From NCBI GenBank assembly GCA_946902985.2, contig OX336389.2, positions 129,925,572 through 129,989,571 on the forward strand: a stretch of DNA of 64,000 nucleotides, in the 5' to 3' direction. The stretch is from Meconema thalassinum. Its lineage: Eukaryota > Arthropoda > Insecta > Orthoptera > Tettigoniidae. A model generated the notes under the pieces. The model did not search any database. It saw only the letters and a list, made by a program, of their open reading frames with translations, and was not told where the DNA came from. Made by a program: the position numbers and the translations under genes. Shown here in pieces: positions 34,564 to 44,190 of the stretch (position 1 is its first letter; each line of letters begins with the position of its first letter).

Positions 34564-37500
34564 CGACGGGCGATAAAGCATCCAGTGCTTGTGGCTGACG
34601 TATCAAATGAAGTGATCATCGGACTGGACTTCCTGGACCAGAACAACATCATCTTGGATCTGAGTACCAACACTCTGCACTTCGGAGGTGAGGAACTGGC
34701 TTTGCAACCTGCGCACGAGTCCATCACCGCACGACGAGTAAGGCTGAGAGAAGACGTCATCGTTCCTGCCAGGACGGAGGTCAGCGCCGCCGTAATTGTC
34801 GGCGGAACTGCTGAGGGAGTGGCGGCTGTCATCGAGCCAAAATATGAGGACATCCAGACAAAAGGATTGCTAGTTGCCAAGACCCTCATCAACACGACGT
34901 CTCGGCCGTACGTCCGCCTGTCCAACCTGAACGACTACGACATTACGGTTCACCGGGACACCAACCTAGGAGTCTGCGAGCCCGTTACCTGTATTGCCCG
35001 CATCACCGACACGACGGACGGACACCTGCAGACGGACAACCGAAGAAGACGCACACTGCCAGAAGAACTACAGAAGCTGTACCAAGGATCCCAGGACCAT
35101 TTAGACGAGGAACAATCACGCCAACTTCAGGACCTGCTACGCGAATTCCAGGACGTCTTCTCCGTGGGGAGCAAAGACTTCGGCAGGACAAGCTTGGTCC
35201 AGCACAGAATCGACGTTGGGGACAGCGCACCGATTAGGGCCCCATTCCGACGAGTCCCGCTCGCCAAGCAAGCCGAAGTAGACCGGATGGTAGAGGAGAT
35301 GAAGGAGCAAGGGGTGATCGAGCCATCACATAGTCCTTGGAGTTCTCCGGTCGTGCTAGTGAAGAAGAAGGACGGTTCCACCAGGTTCTGCGTGGATTAC
35401 AGGCGGGTGAATGACGTCACGAAGAAGGACAGCTACCCTCTACCCCGGATCGACGATACCCTGGACACCATATCAGGGTCGAGATGGTTCTCCACCTTGG
35501 ATTTGAAGAGTGGCTACTGGCAGGTGGAGGTCCACCCTAAGGACCGCGAGAAAACCGCGTTCTCTGTGGGCAGCGGGCTCTGGCAGTTCACCGTCATGCC
35601 ATTCGGTCTGTGCAACGCCCCTGCGACCTTCGAAAGGCTAATGGAGTCCATTCTGAGGGGACTACACTGGAAGACCTGCCTGGTATACCTAGACGACGTC
35701 ATCGTTCTGGGAAGGAGCTTCGAGGAGCACTACAGCAATCTGAAGGAGATCTTGTTGAAGCTACGGGCTGCCCAGCTGAAGTTGAGCCCCAAGAAGTGTC
35801 AGCTCTTCCAGAAGCGGGTCCAGTACCTTGGGCATATCGTCTCCGAGGAAGGGGTGCGCACCGACCCAGAAAAGACCGCAGCTGTGAGGGAGTGGCCAGT
35901 TCCGAAGGACAAGTCCCAACTACGAAGCTTCCTGGGACTCTGCACTTATTACCGTCGCTTCGTGAGAGGATTCGCCGACATCGCCAAACCTTTACATCGA
36001 CTGACTGAGAAGGACCAACTCTTCACGTGGACAGCAGAATGCCACAGTGCCTTCGAACAACTCAAGCAGGCTCTGTACACCGCGCCTATTCTGGCCTACC
36101 CCAGACCTGGAACAAGGTTCATCGTCGATACCGATGCCAGCGACTTTGGCATAGGGGGAATCCTGTCGCAGGTAGTGGACGGCGAGGAGAGAGTAGTGGC
36201 CTACTTCAGCAAGGCCTTGTCAAAGCCAGAAAGGAACTACTGCGTCACCAGGAAGGAGCTGCTCGCCATCGTGAAGACCATTGAACACTTCCACAAGTAC
36301 CTGTACAGGCAAGAATTTCTCATCAGGACCGACCATGCATCCCTGCGGTGGCTCCTGAACTTCAAGCAGCCCGAGGGTCAACTCGCGCGGTGGTTAGAGA
36401 GGCTTCAACAGTACAACTTTGAGATTCAGCACAGGAAAGGCCAACTGCATTCCAACGCCGACGCCCTGTCACGAAGACCGTGCCCCGAAGACTGCACCTT
36501 CTGTGCCCGAAGGGAGGAGAACACCGGGATACTGTGCCGACGGACTACTGTGGAACTTCAAGGGAACTGGAGCCGCGAATCTTTCACGCGGGCACAAGCA
36601 GAAGATGATGACCTGGGACTGATAGCCGAATGGAAGAGGGCCTGTGTCCCCAGACCCGGGTGGAACATTGTGAGTGACTGCAGCCCAAAGTTTAAGTCCT
36701 ACTGGGCACAGTGGGACTCGCTGATTGTAAGGGATGGCCTCATCTGCCGTACCTGGGAGAGCACCGACGGGAAGACATCTCGGGAACAAGTCGTCGTTCC
36801 AAAGGCTATGACGGAGGAAGTCCTGAAGGAAGTTCATGGAGGATCATCTGGTGGACACCTAGGGATAAAGAAGACCCTGGAGAAGCTGAGAGAGCGGTTC
36901 TACTGGATCGGATGCCGAACAGACGTGGAGAACCACTGCGCGAGGTGCCACGATTGCGAAGCCAGCAAGGGCCCAGGACGAAGACGACGGGATCCACTGA
37001 AGACCTACAACGTGGGCGGCCCCATGGAGAGAGTGGCCATCGATGTTGCTGGGCCATTCCCGTTAAGCGAGGCAGGGAACCGCTACATATTAGTCGTCAG
37101 CGACTACTTTACCAAATGGCCGGAGGCGTATGCGCTCCCTAACCAAGAAGCCGCGACGATTGCAGAGACCCTGGTGAAAGAATTCATCAGCCGGTACGGA
37201 GTACCCCTGGAGCTGCACTCCGACCAAGGGAGGAACTTCGAGTCGCAGGTGTTCCAGAACCTATGCCAGCTGCTGGGAATCCGGAAGACAAGGACAACGC
37301 CGCTACACCCTCAGTCCGACGGGATGGTAGAGCGATTCAATCGCACCATCGAGAACCATCTCCGAATAGTCGTCAGCGAGCACCAGAGGGATTGGGACAA
37401 ACATCTTCCACTGTTTCTCCTGGCCTACCGCGCCGCCGTGCATGAAGCCACCGGATGCACACCAGCCCGGGCCATGTTTGGGAGGGAGCTCCGTCTACCT

Positions 37501-37878
37501 GTCGATCTTGCCTTCGGCCGACCTGGGAATGATCCGATCCCGGTAAGCCAGTATTGTCAAGAACTGGTCGACCAACTGGAGGACGTGCACGCGTTCGCGA
37601 GGAGGAAACTGCGGATCGAGACCGACCGAATGAAGACCCGATACGACCAGCAGACGGATGCCGGCGGATTCCACGAGGACGACCTGGTCTGGCTCTTCAA
37701 CCCATTACGGACGAAAGGCCTGTCACCCAAACTGCAGAAGTCCTGGGAGGGCCCGTACCGAGTCGTGAAACGGATCAACGATGTCGTCTACAGGATCCAG
37801 CGGAGCCCGAGGGCAAAGATGAAGATCGTGCACCGAGATCGCCTGGCAGCCTACGGAGGGACACAGACGGACCAATGA
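34564..37878 (+). CDS. pol: Gypsy pol polyprotein (protease end, RT, RNase H, integrase)
   Basis: One open frame runs from the LTR to the stop at 37,878. Numbering from the first open codon at 34,501, it holds the end of a retropepsin (IIGLDFL near 40), a reverse transcriptase with FCVDYRRVND (296) and catalytic YLDD (396-399), RNase H starting with IVDTDASD (541), an HHCC zinc domain (H779, H786, C813, C816) and an integrase core D848, D908, E944 with D-35-E spacing, then a basic GPYRVVKRI segment (1084) typical of the C-terminal domain. No stop or frameshift is visible. No natural start codon is evident, because the upstream gag-protease part is deleted. Domain order places it in Ty3/Gypsy rather than Copia. 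There is no envelope frame. Confidence 0.93.
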   Translation, partial: RRAIKHPVLVADVSNEVIIGLDFLDQNNIILDLSTNTLHFGGEELALQPAHESITARRVRLREDVIVPARTEVSAAVIVGGTAEGVAAVIEPKYEDIQTKGLLVAKTLINTTSRPYVRLSNLNDYDITVHRDTNLGVCEPVTCIARITDTTDGHLQTDNRRRRTLPEELQKLYQGSQDHLDEEQSRQLQDLLREFQDVFSVGSKDFGRTSLVQHRIDVGDSAPIRAPFRRVPLAKQAEVDRMVEEMKEQGVIEPSHSPWSSPVVLVKKKDGSTRFCVDYRRVNDVTKKDSYPLPRIDDTLDTISGSRWFSTLDLKSGYWQVEVHPKDREKTAFSVGSGLWQFTVMPFGLCNAPATFERLMESILRGLHWKTCLVYLDDVIVLGRSFEEHYSNLKEILLKLRAAQLKLSPKKCQLFQKRVQYLGHIVSEEGVRTDPEKTAAVREWPVPKDKSQLRSFLGLCTYYRRFVRGFADIAKPLHRLTEKDQLFTWTAECHSAFEQLKQALYTAPILAYPRPGTRFIVDTDASDFGIGGILSQVVDGEERVVAYFSKALSKPERNYCVTRKELLAIVKTIEHFHKYLYRQEFLIRTDHASLRWLLNFKQPEGQLARWLERLQQYNFEIQHRKGQLHSNADALSRRPCPEDCTFCARREENTGILCRRTTVELQGNWSRESFTRAQAEDDDLGLIAEWKRACVPRPGWNIVSDCSPKFKSYWAQWDSLIVRDGLICRTWESTDGKTSREQVVVPKAMTEEVLKEVHGGSSGGHLGIKKTLEKLRERFYWIGCRTDVENHCARCHDCEASKGPGRRRRDPLKTYNVGGPMERVAIDVAGPFPLSEAGNRYILVVSDYFTKWPEAYALPNQEAATIAETLVKEFISRYGVPLELHSDQGRNFESQVFQNLCQLLGIRKTRTTPLHPQSDGMVERFNRTIENHLRIVVSEHQRDWDKHLPLFLLAYRAAVHEATGCTPARAMFGRELRLPVDLAFGRPGNDPIPVSQYCQELVDQLEDVHAFARRKLRIETDRMKTRYDQQTDAGGFHEDDLVWLFNPLRTKGLSPKLQKSWEGPYRVVKRINDVVYRIQRSPRAKMKIVHRDRLAAYGGTQTDQ

Positions 37879-37915
37879 TTGATCGGGACGATCAGCCTTT
37901 TTAGGAAGGGGGTGG

Positions 37916-38672
37916 TGTTACTGCTGTGAGTTTGTGTCATCGCTCGCCGCTTGAGTCACAACTGCCCCAGGGGCTGGGCTGTGGCCTGCCTCCTGTATTG
38001 CGTGTGCCTTATGCAACAGGGCTACCAAGACAAAGGGATAGTCCAGAATATTCGTGACTGGACCAGCGATGGAAACCTCGAGAAGCCGTGAACCCTGGAT
38101 GGATCTAGAAGCATGTATTGAGTCACCGGCCTGCTATATAAGTGCGACCTGTCAAGCAGGGGTTGTTGTTGTTTTTTACGAGCTAGTGTGAGCGTTTATT
38201 CTGAGCGACAGAAGTGTGGTGACTTGCGAAACCCCTAGTGTAGCGGCGAAGTGAGAAACATACAGGGGACTGCCTGAGTGAGTGTGCTTTCACTGAGTGT
38301 CTGAGATATTGTGGTGTCGAAATCCAGTGACATTGTTTCTCCCAGCTTGTGAACATCGTGCAAATGCTCGTAAGTACTGTAGTAGGCGCACATTAGGAAG
38401 AAGTTGCATGTAGTTCTGTCAAGGCCACTAGGCTCATTAGCGGCAGGATTAACTTCTGCGGTTTGTTGACAAGTGAAAGGGCAAGAGCTCTCCGCAAGCA
38501 AGAGACTTGAGGAAACTGGAGTAAGGTTCCAATTGCTTGTGATCGCTGATGAGTAGTGTAATTTTCTGGCCGCAATAAAGTTAATTATTTCTTTAAGCAG
38601 TAATTGGTGTTGTGCTTCCTACCCACCGTAATCCCGTTAACAAAAGTGCCACTAGGGGGGTGGCACGTAACA
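37916..38672 (+). repeat. Right LTR (757 bp, complete)
   Basis: It runs from TGTTAC to GTAACA with the TATA box at about 38,135 and AATAAA at 38,574-38,579. It gives the full LTR length against which the left copy is seen to be truncated. Confidence 0.93.
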
Positions 38673-38994
38673 ATACCTTCCAAGATATCCAACATGGAGC
38701 TCAAATTTCAATTGCGATATTTTAGCAGTTGGTAGCACTGACACCATTTTCAAATATGGCCATGAGATATTCAGGTATAGATCTTTACTCCTACCAAATT
38801 TTGTTTCGATTGCTCCAGCCGTTTAGGAGTTGATAGGGGGGGGGGGACACACACACAGCCAGCCAGACAGACAGAAGGACAGACAGACAGACAGACAGAC
38901 AGACAGAAGGACAGACAGACAGACACACATTTGCCCGATCTCGTAAGTCTACTTTTTCCTCTTTTTTGCAAAATGTGAAAAGTAGGCTAAAAAG

Positions 38995-39065
38995 TAAGAC
39001 GAGAAATCATGGACTACGTTGCCAATGAAGGACAAGTGCCGTGGCAACAACACTTTGTACATTAA
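38995..39065 (+). pseudogene. Harbinger transposase, C-terminal end
   Basis: After family X the frame resumes with EIMDYVANEGQVPWQQHF and a stop at 39,063-39,065. PIF/Harbinger transposases often end with such a neG..pWQ segment. This shows that X plus the Gypsy element were inserted into the last codons of the gene and fixes the 3' end of the transposase. Confidence 0.75.
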
Positions 39066-39354
39066 GAAACGAAAAGTGAGTGTTTTGAAGTTGTGTACGA
39101 ATTCATACATAAGTTTTGTTTCTATGAGTAAATAAAAACAAAACGAAAAGTGTGTTTATATAAAACAAATTGTAGTAGGAAGCCATTTTTCGGTGTTGCC
39201 CAAATCCACCCAAAAAAAAGCCCTTCATTCGTCCAATCACAGGTATTTGTACATAAAAACGTGTTAGTTTGTAGGGTATGTAAATACTTGTTTCCCGCCT
39301 AATGAGACTGAAGGGCTTTCTTGGTGGTTATATAAAACAGTTGATAAAACTCAC

Positions 39355-39735
39355 CTCTTCTTCAGTAATGTTGGACGAGGAACTATTTGGAGTCTCTTGA
39401 TTTTCCAAGAAACCAAACAAGTGGTAGTACCAAAGTGAAGGCTCATATATGTCATCTGTACCCGCGCCAGTGTGACGAAAAGCTTCCACTTTTTTCTTTT
39501 CCCTTCTAAAATTAGTGCTCAATGCATTTATTTTCTTAACAACGGCTTGCTTATTGGCAGTTTTGTCAATTAATCTATATTTATTTAATAATATAACGTA
39601 CACTGCATTCTTCTTCGCCTTATCGTGATATTCTTGAGATTGAATATGCCAAAGACATGGTTGACTTTGGTATGCTCGAATAAAATCTTCCAGCAATTCA
39701 CGGTTGACCTTCTTCACTATAACATGATCCAAATG
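39355..39735 (-). pseudogene. MADF-domain exon of the Harbinger partner gene
   Basis: Minus-strand translation gives a MADF (Myb/SANT-like) DNA-binding domain: LLEDFIRAYQSQPCLWH at the start, then a Lys-rich helix, LLNKYRLIDK, a basic INALSTNFRREKKKVE and SLWYYHLFGFL. The exon ends at a consensus donor (GAG/GTGAGT, 39,349-39,354). It is in phase with the acceptor at 31,770. Unspliced it would stop 11 codons later. The start codon is not certain, as the frame opens with TTG after a stop. In Harbinger transposons a Myb/MADF protein binds the transposase and the ends; here it would be that partner. Confidence 0.75.
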
Positions 39736-39841
39736 ATGTCACCACCTGTAGAGCTCCTTCACGACTGACGTTTCCTTGCACAAGCTGGCAGATCCTTGGT
39801 ACACACGCTCCGTTTCGCTTGTACAAGTTTGCAGGATTTCA

Positions 39842-39921
39842 ATCCATCTTCAAGCTGCTTGTACAATTGTAGGATAATTCTGCGCAAGCATTTTAATTGT
39901 ACAAGCAGCTTGAAGATGGAT
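39842..39921. repeat. Perfect 27-bp inverted repeat with 26-nt loop
   Basis: The arms (39,842-39,868 and 39,895-39,921) are perfectly complementary and contain the word CTTGTACAA. The same word with following sequence occurs again at about 39,818. It lies upstream of the MADF exon, so it may be the subterminal transposase/MADF binding region of the Harbinger element, or a small separate foldback. Confidence 0.7.
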
Positions 39922-40286
39922 GGGCGCAGCCATATTTGGCCAGTTAATTACACTGATAAAATCGGACAGACTTTTCTCGCCACCATGATCTGCCCTTTTG
40001 ATAATTCATAGTCCGATTGGGCTAGTGATAGCTCATTAGCAACCTCCCCTCTCTTCCCCCAACTCTGTAGCCAACACGTATCATAGGGTAAGGTCGGGGG
40101 AATCGGGTCAAAAATAGGAAAACTATGATTTGCAGTCAACTCGTCACCCTAAACTCTGATTATTGCAAATATCTTTAATGAGCCACCTTTCAGCTACAAA
40201 CATCAATACATAACAGTTTATAAATATTGCTCACTGTTTATAAAAATAAGTTTTAAAAGAGTCCTGCATGACCCTATTCGCCTTTC

Positions 40287-40643
40287 TCAGGTGAGGTGAA
40301 TCGGGTCACAGTGTCTGGCGAATAGGGTCAATCCAAAATTTGAAATATCACTCAAGAGCAACACATTTTCCACAAATAAAATGTTTCTCCCTTTAGCACC
40401 AACACAGTTCTCATGGTACCATTCCCTCCCCTTGCGTTGACACTGAATCCAGTCCCCAAGTTTAACTGACATTGGATCCGTGTGTTTGATGCTGCCAAGT
40501 TCACATGATGTGTCATTTTCCTCGCCATCCGCTTCTTCCTTGGATTCGGATGACTCTGATGATGATGATGATGATGATGATGACGATGACGATGACGATG
40601 ACGATGATGTATTACCCTTACGCATTTTTGTGGTAAATTGCAT
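40287..40643 (-). pseudogene. pogo-type C-terminal Ser-rich and PHD-like segment
   Basis: Reading from right to left, a Ser-rich run coded by a GAT/GAC repeat (about 40,553-40,600), an acidic patch, then GDWIQCQRKGREWYHENCVG. The last part has the spacing of the second half of a PHD-like finger (C..W-H-..C), a module found at the end of some pogo/Tigger-like transposases. The upstream catalytic part is missing. Confidence 0.6.
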
Positions 40644-40727
40644 TCTATTTTCCAGTTTCCAGTTTCTTACATCCGTTGAATCTAACGGGAACCCTCAACC
40701 AGACAGTTTCAGGATTCGAGAAACAAA

Positions 40728-40943
40728 CTAATTGTCTTGGTCTTTATCAAATATACTTTGACCACCCTTTGTATTTGCAGGAGTATCCATACCAATTTGC
40801 AGTCGCCTTTGAAGGCATGAATGCGGAACTCCAAAGAACTCTGCTGCATGGCACTGGCTTCTACACTCACGGAAAGCTTTAATTGCTCTTTGCATATCAT
40901 CCTCGGTCCACTGAGAGCTGGTTTTTCTTTTATATTTCCCCAT
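40728..40943 (-). pseudogene. pogo-type N-terminal pipsqueak helix-turn-helix
   Basis: The ATG at 40,943 opens a 71-residue frame with MGKYKRKTSSQWTEDDMQ, AIKAFREC and AAEFFGVPHSCLQRRL. This is the pipsqueak/CENP-B-type DNA-binding helix-turn-helix at the start of pogo transposases. The frame ends soon after, where the deletion of the catalytic region lies. Confidence 0.8.
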
Positions 40944-41443
40944 CTGTAATTTAAAGCGAAATAGAATAAATTTTTGAGAGGAAAATACGCGGGAAATATT
41001 GACCCTATTCACCTGCATTTAAGTGACCCTATTCCCCCAAAATTCAGCATTTAATTTTCTACGTCGGCAAGCCTGCACGAGTCAGTAAAAGCGCATAACG
41101 ACATAACCTCTTTCATAATAATATATCAGTTTATTTTATGGCAAATATTCAATCTATTAATGATACAATTATCGGAGCCAGTTCAATATAAAGTTAATAC
41201 TATTTTGAAAACAAAACAAAAATTCGAAACTTACCTGAAACAGCACGTACTTACTCAATAATAAAACACAAACAAATAAGACTCACAGTAGCTATTTGTC
41301 ACTAGCTTACAGGCGACGTTCAGATGCGTGCCACTAGATGGGAGTACTTCCTTGAATGTGTTTCATTTGGTGGCCAGGAGAACATTTTTAAAATTGACCC
41401 GATTCAGTTGTTGGCCCGATTCGTCCGTCCATACCCTACTGTA

Positions 41444-42127
41444 CACACGTTCCAACATTTCGTCATTAAACTGTTGGAGGGGAGGTGACTCCCATTTTGA
41501 CGGTCCCAGGGGTGTCAATTACTATAAATTCACATAGGCCTATGTAGTTTTCAGGATATGGTGACAACTACTGTATGTGGAGGAGCTTTATACAAAGAAT
41601 ACGACATGTCCTCAATAGTTTCACAAATATGGACATCCATGAGATTGTGTTCGATAAACTGACAGCGTTAATATAACCTAAGTGCAAGCTCTAACATTTT
41701 ACCCGATCTTCATTGCATAAACTAATGAATGAGCAAAATTAATTTTTAATTAACCAAGGGAACAATTTTCATTGAATAACCTAACCTATTAGATGAAATT
41801 AAAACATACTTAATACCAGTACCATAATTAATAGTTGGAGATTCATTTTAAGAGCTGGGATAGCTTGGCAATCAGCCCCGTGTACTGAATTTTAATTGGT
41901 GTAAATTATATTTATATACTAACCAAGGGTCACAATATTATTTAGTAATTATATTTCGACCACGCTGCCAGCCTGAAATGGTTTACCGTGCATTCCTATT
42001 TTCAACTCTATACAAATCCAGGAACTGTCCCTTCTAATAGGCCACGGCTGCTTCCTTGCAACTCCTTACTTAGGTTCATTATTTTCTTGTTGTGAGGTTA
42101 GCTCCAGGAAGGGCATCCGGCCTTTAA
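41444..42127. other. No gene; SINE tail near 42,040-42,125
   Basis: The words GGCCACGGCTGCTTCCTTGC and CTCCAGGAAGGGCATCCGG are common SINE body fragments. The rest is AT-rich and unrecognised. Confidence 0.45.
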
Positions 42128-42512
42128 ACAAGTAGTTCCGTGACGAAGTAAAAAGCCTAATTTTCTTCAAATTATAGAGACCATATATCAACAGTTGGCA
42201 GATCTGGCGACTCTAAATATATTCTTAGTTCCATCTCTTATGGTCCACAATGCACATACAAATTTTGGTTGAGATCCAATAGATACTAAATACGTTACAT
42301 GTACAAGGTGCCCGGGTTAAAGGTAGGCCTATAATAATATAAAATTTAATAACTTGAAAAATAATGTAGATATTTATTGGTGATTTGTTTCTACAATTAG
42401 GGTAACTCAAAATGTTTTCTGTGTTTGCTTGCGGTGGTACCACATGCGCATGCGCGTAACTGCATTGTTCACGAGAAGCGCGCCAGAAGCCATGTGAACT
42501 CCACAGCAGAAA

Positions 42513-42727
42513 GTGTTCTGTGTTCTTTTGCTCGCGGAGATCAAATCCGTTACACTAGTACAACGTAGATTTCGGCGTGAGTATGGACTGTTACCAACTA
42601 ATGATGGCCCCACTTACGTAACAATCAAGAAATGGGATTTCTTGTATCGTGAGTTCCCAGATCGCTGGATTAGGAGAGGTAGCCCATCAATTGCTTGGTC
42701 CCCTAGAAGCCCCGACATTACGCCACT
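42513..42727 (+). pseudogene. DUF4817-type transposase N-terminal part fused to a catalytic segment
   Basis: The frame has SVTLVQRRFRREYG and TYVTIKKWD, the helix-turn-helix called DUF4817 that starts many insect Tc1/mariner-like transposases. It then jumps to RWIRRGSPSIAWSPRSPDI, which normally lies near the catalytic end. The intervening region is deleted. The frame stops being homologous exactly at 42,727, the start of Y, and continues at 61,607. Confidence 0.8.
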
Positions 42728-42789
42728 AGTAGTGTGGTAAGGGGAAAGCTGCTCCACTTTTTATTGAGCCACCCTCGTATTTGCCCCGA

Positions 42790-44190
42790 ACTTGATATCT
42801 CGCTAACCAAACATGGGATTAGAACATACAGGGTGTCCTAGCACTGCTAGTAATGCCCCCTACTTTCCTATAGCCTCTTTATTTGATTAAAAGACCAAAA
42901 CTAAAAGGTCATTCGCGAGTAGTGGGGTAGTGTTGGTTTCCTGAAGTCGCGCTCGTGCTTGAATATGTATGCCTATGTTGGGAAAGGGTTAGGTGGTGGG
43001 GGAGGAGTAGGGTCGAGTGAGGGGTCGTTTAGATGGTATTTTTTCCGCTCTAGATGATGGTGAGGTTATTTTTTAAAAATGGATGGAATTGGGAAACGCC
43101 ATTTGGGGTAAACATGTTGTTTTTTGACATTTTGGCGATGAATGTTTTTAATACGCATGCGCACTTGAGGAGTTTTGTAAGAGGGCGGGCTTTTTAAATG
43201 ATGATTTATTAATGAGTGTTTTTAATATGTATTGAAATAAACCATAAAAACTAATAGGTCATCGGCTTTTGACTATCTCGCTAACCAATAATCGGATTTA
43301 AACCTATGAGGTGTCGTAGGACTCGTGGTGAACTCTCCTTTTCCATGGACGGGGTATATCCACCCCAAAATAAAAACTACCCTTACCCGGGGGATGAAAT
43401 AGTAATTTATTTTTGTATACCTACGAACTTGGCGGTTTTTGTAAAAGAGCGGGCTTTTTAAATGATGATTTATAAATGAGTGTTTTTTAATACGTATTTA
43501 AATAAACCAAAAAAAAACTAATAGGTCATCGGCTTTTTACTATCTCGCTAACCAATAATCGGATTTAAACGTATGAGGTGTCGTAGGACTCGTGGTGAAC
43601 TCTCCTTTTCTATCGAAGGGGTATATCCACCCCAAAATAAAAACTACCCTTACCCGGGGGATGAAATAGTAATTTATTTTTGTATACCTACGAACTTGGC
43701 GGTTTTTGTAAAAGAGCGGGCTTTTTAAATGATGATTTATAAATGAGTGTTTTTTTAATATGTATTTAAATAAACCAAAAAAACTAATAGAACATCGGCT
43801 TTTTACTATCTCGCTAACCAATAATCGGATTTAAACGTATGAGGTGTCGTAGGACTCGTGGTGAAATCCCCTTTTCTATGGACGGGGCATATCCACTCCA
43901 AAATAAAAACTACCCTTACCCGGGGGTTGAAATAGTAATATTTTTTGTATGTGCGCGCACGGACGGCTTTTGTCAAAAGGACCTAACTATACGTTAGTTA
44001 ATATTTTCTGAACACCTCATGGGATTTTGCCATAGGCAGTATCATAGCCCTGGGGGTGACGCCCCGTTTTTGAATGTATGATTCATTTTTGTCGAAAGGG
44101 CCTAACTACACTTTTGTTCATATCTCGCGAACCAATCATGCTAGGGACTTGTATGAGGGGTCCTAGCACTTGGGGCAACATCCCCTGTTT
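42790..44190 (+). repeat. Left outer repeat zone of Y, 260-270 bp tandem units
   Basis: A core with TATCTCGCTAACCAAT, then ATGAGGTGTCGTAGGACTCG and a CCCC-ending stretch recurs at about 42,793, 43,278, 43,541 and 43,812, with more diverged versions near 44,005 and 44,123. Between 43,197 and 43,965 the unit is a clean tandem array of about three copies (TGATGATTTATAAATGAGTG at 43,459 and 43,728). Confidence 0.85.

Larger units (their letters stand above)
33813..38672 (+). mobile_element. Ty3/Gypsy LTR retrotransposon lacking gag
   Basis: The LTRs begin TGTTAC and end GTAACA. ATAC is duplicated at 33,809-33,812 and 38,673-38,676. A purine-rich tract (AGGAAGGGGGTGG) lies at 37,903-37,915 just before the right LTR. 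Between the left LTR and pol there is no primer-binding site, gag or start of protease: the LTR lacks its last few bases and joins coding sequence at about 34,563. About ten differences over roughly 750 bp separate the LTRs, so insertion was fairly recent. It sits inside family X copy A. Confidence 0.95.
32680..38992 (+). repeat. Family X repeat, copy A, split by the Gypsy element
   Basis: Two pieces, 32,680-33,812 and 38,677-38,992, form one element of about 1.45 kb. It begins TTCCGTGACGAAATAAAG followed by AGCCTACTTTTC. It ends with GAAAAGTAGGCT, the inverse of that word. AAGT on both sides may be a short target duplication. The left part holds three to four diverged units of about 300 bp (words GGCAGCCCTGG, GAAGTTACATG and GGACCTATCAGCAGGCTTA). 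The right part holds (GACA)n and TAAGTCTACTTTTTCC. No ORF is seen. The class is unknown. Other copies lie at 42,128, 62,535 and in part at 4,308 and 26,688. Confidence 0.65.
40079..41443 (-). mobile_element. Internally deleted pogo-like transposon
   Basis: The ends are related inverted repeats: TAGGGTAAGG with GAATCGGGTCA at the left, and TACCCTACTG with GGCCCGATTCG at the right, next to TA. The motif GAATAGGGTCA and variants recur near both ends (40,087-40,330 and 41,000-41,430) and may be transposase binding sites. On the minus strand it encodes the two ends of a pogo-type protein but lacks the DDE catalytic domain. Exact termini are uncertain by a few bases. Confidence 0.75.

Noticed and set aside
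34482..37878. Other long frames overlapping the Gypsy pol
   Set aside because: They are out-of-frame shadows of a GC-rich coding region without stops. Only the 1,125-codon frame carries retroviral-type domains.
40480..40731. Plus-strand Asp-rich 83-codon frame
   Set aside because: It is the shadow of the Ser-rich minus-strand pogo segment, caused by a GAT/GAC repeat.
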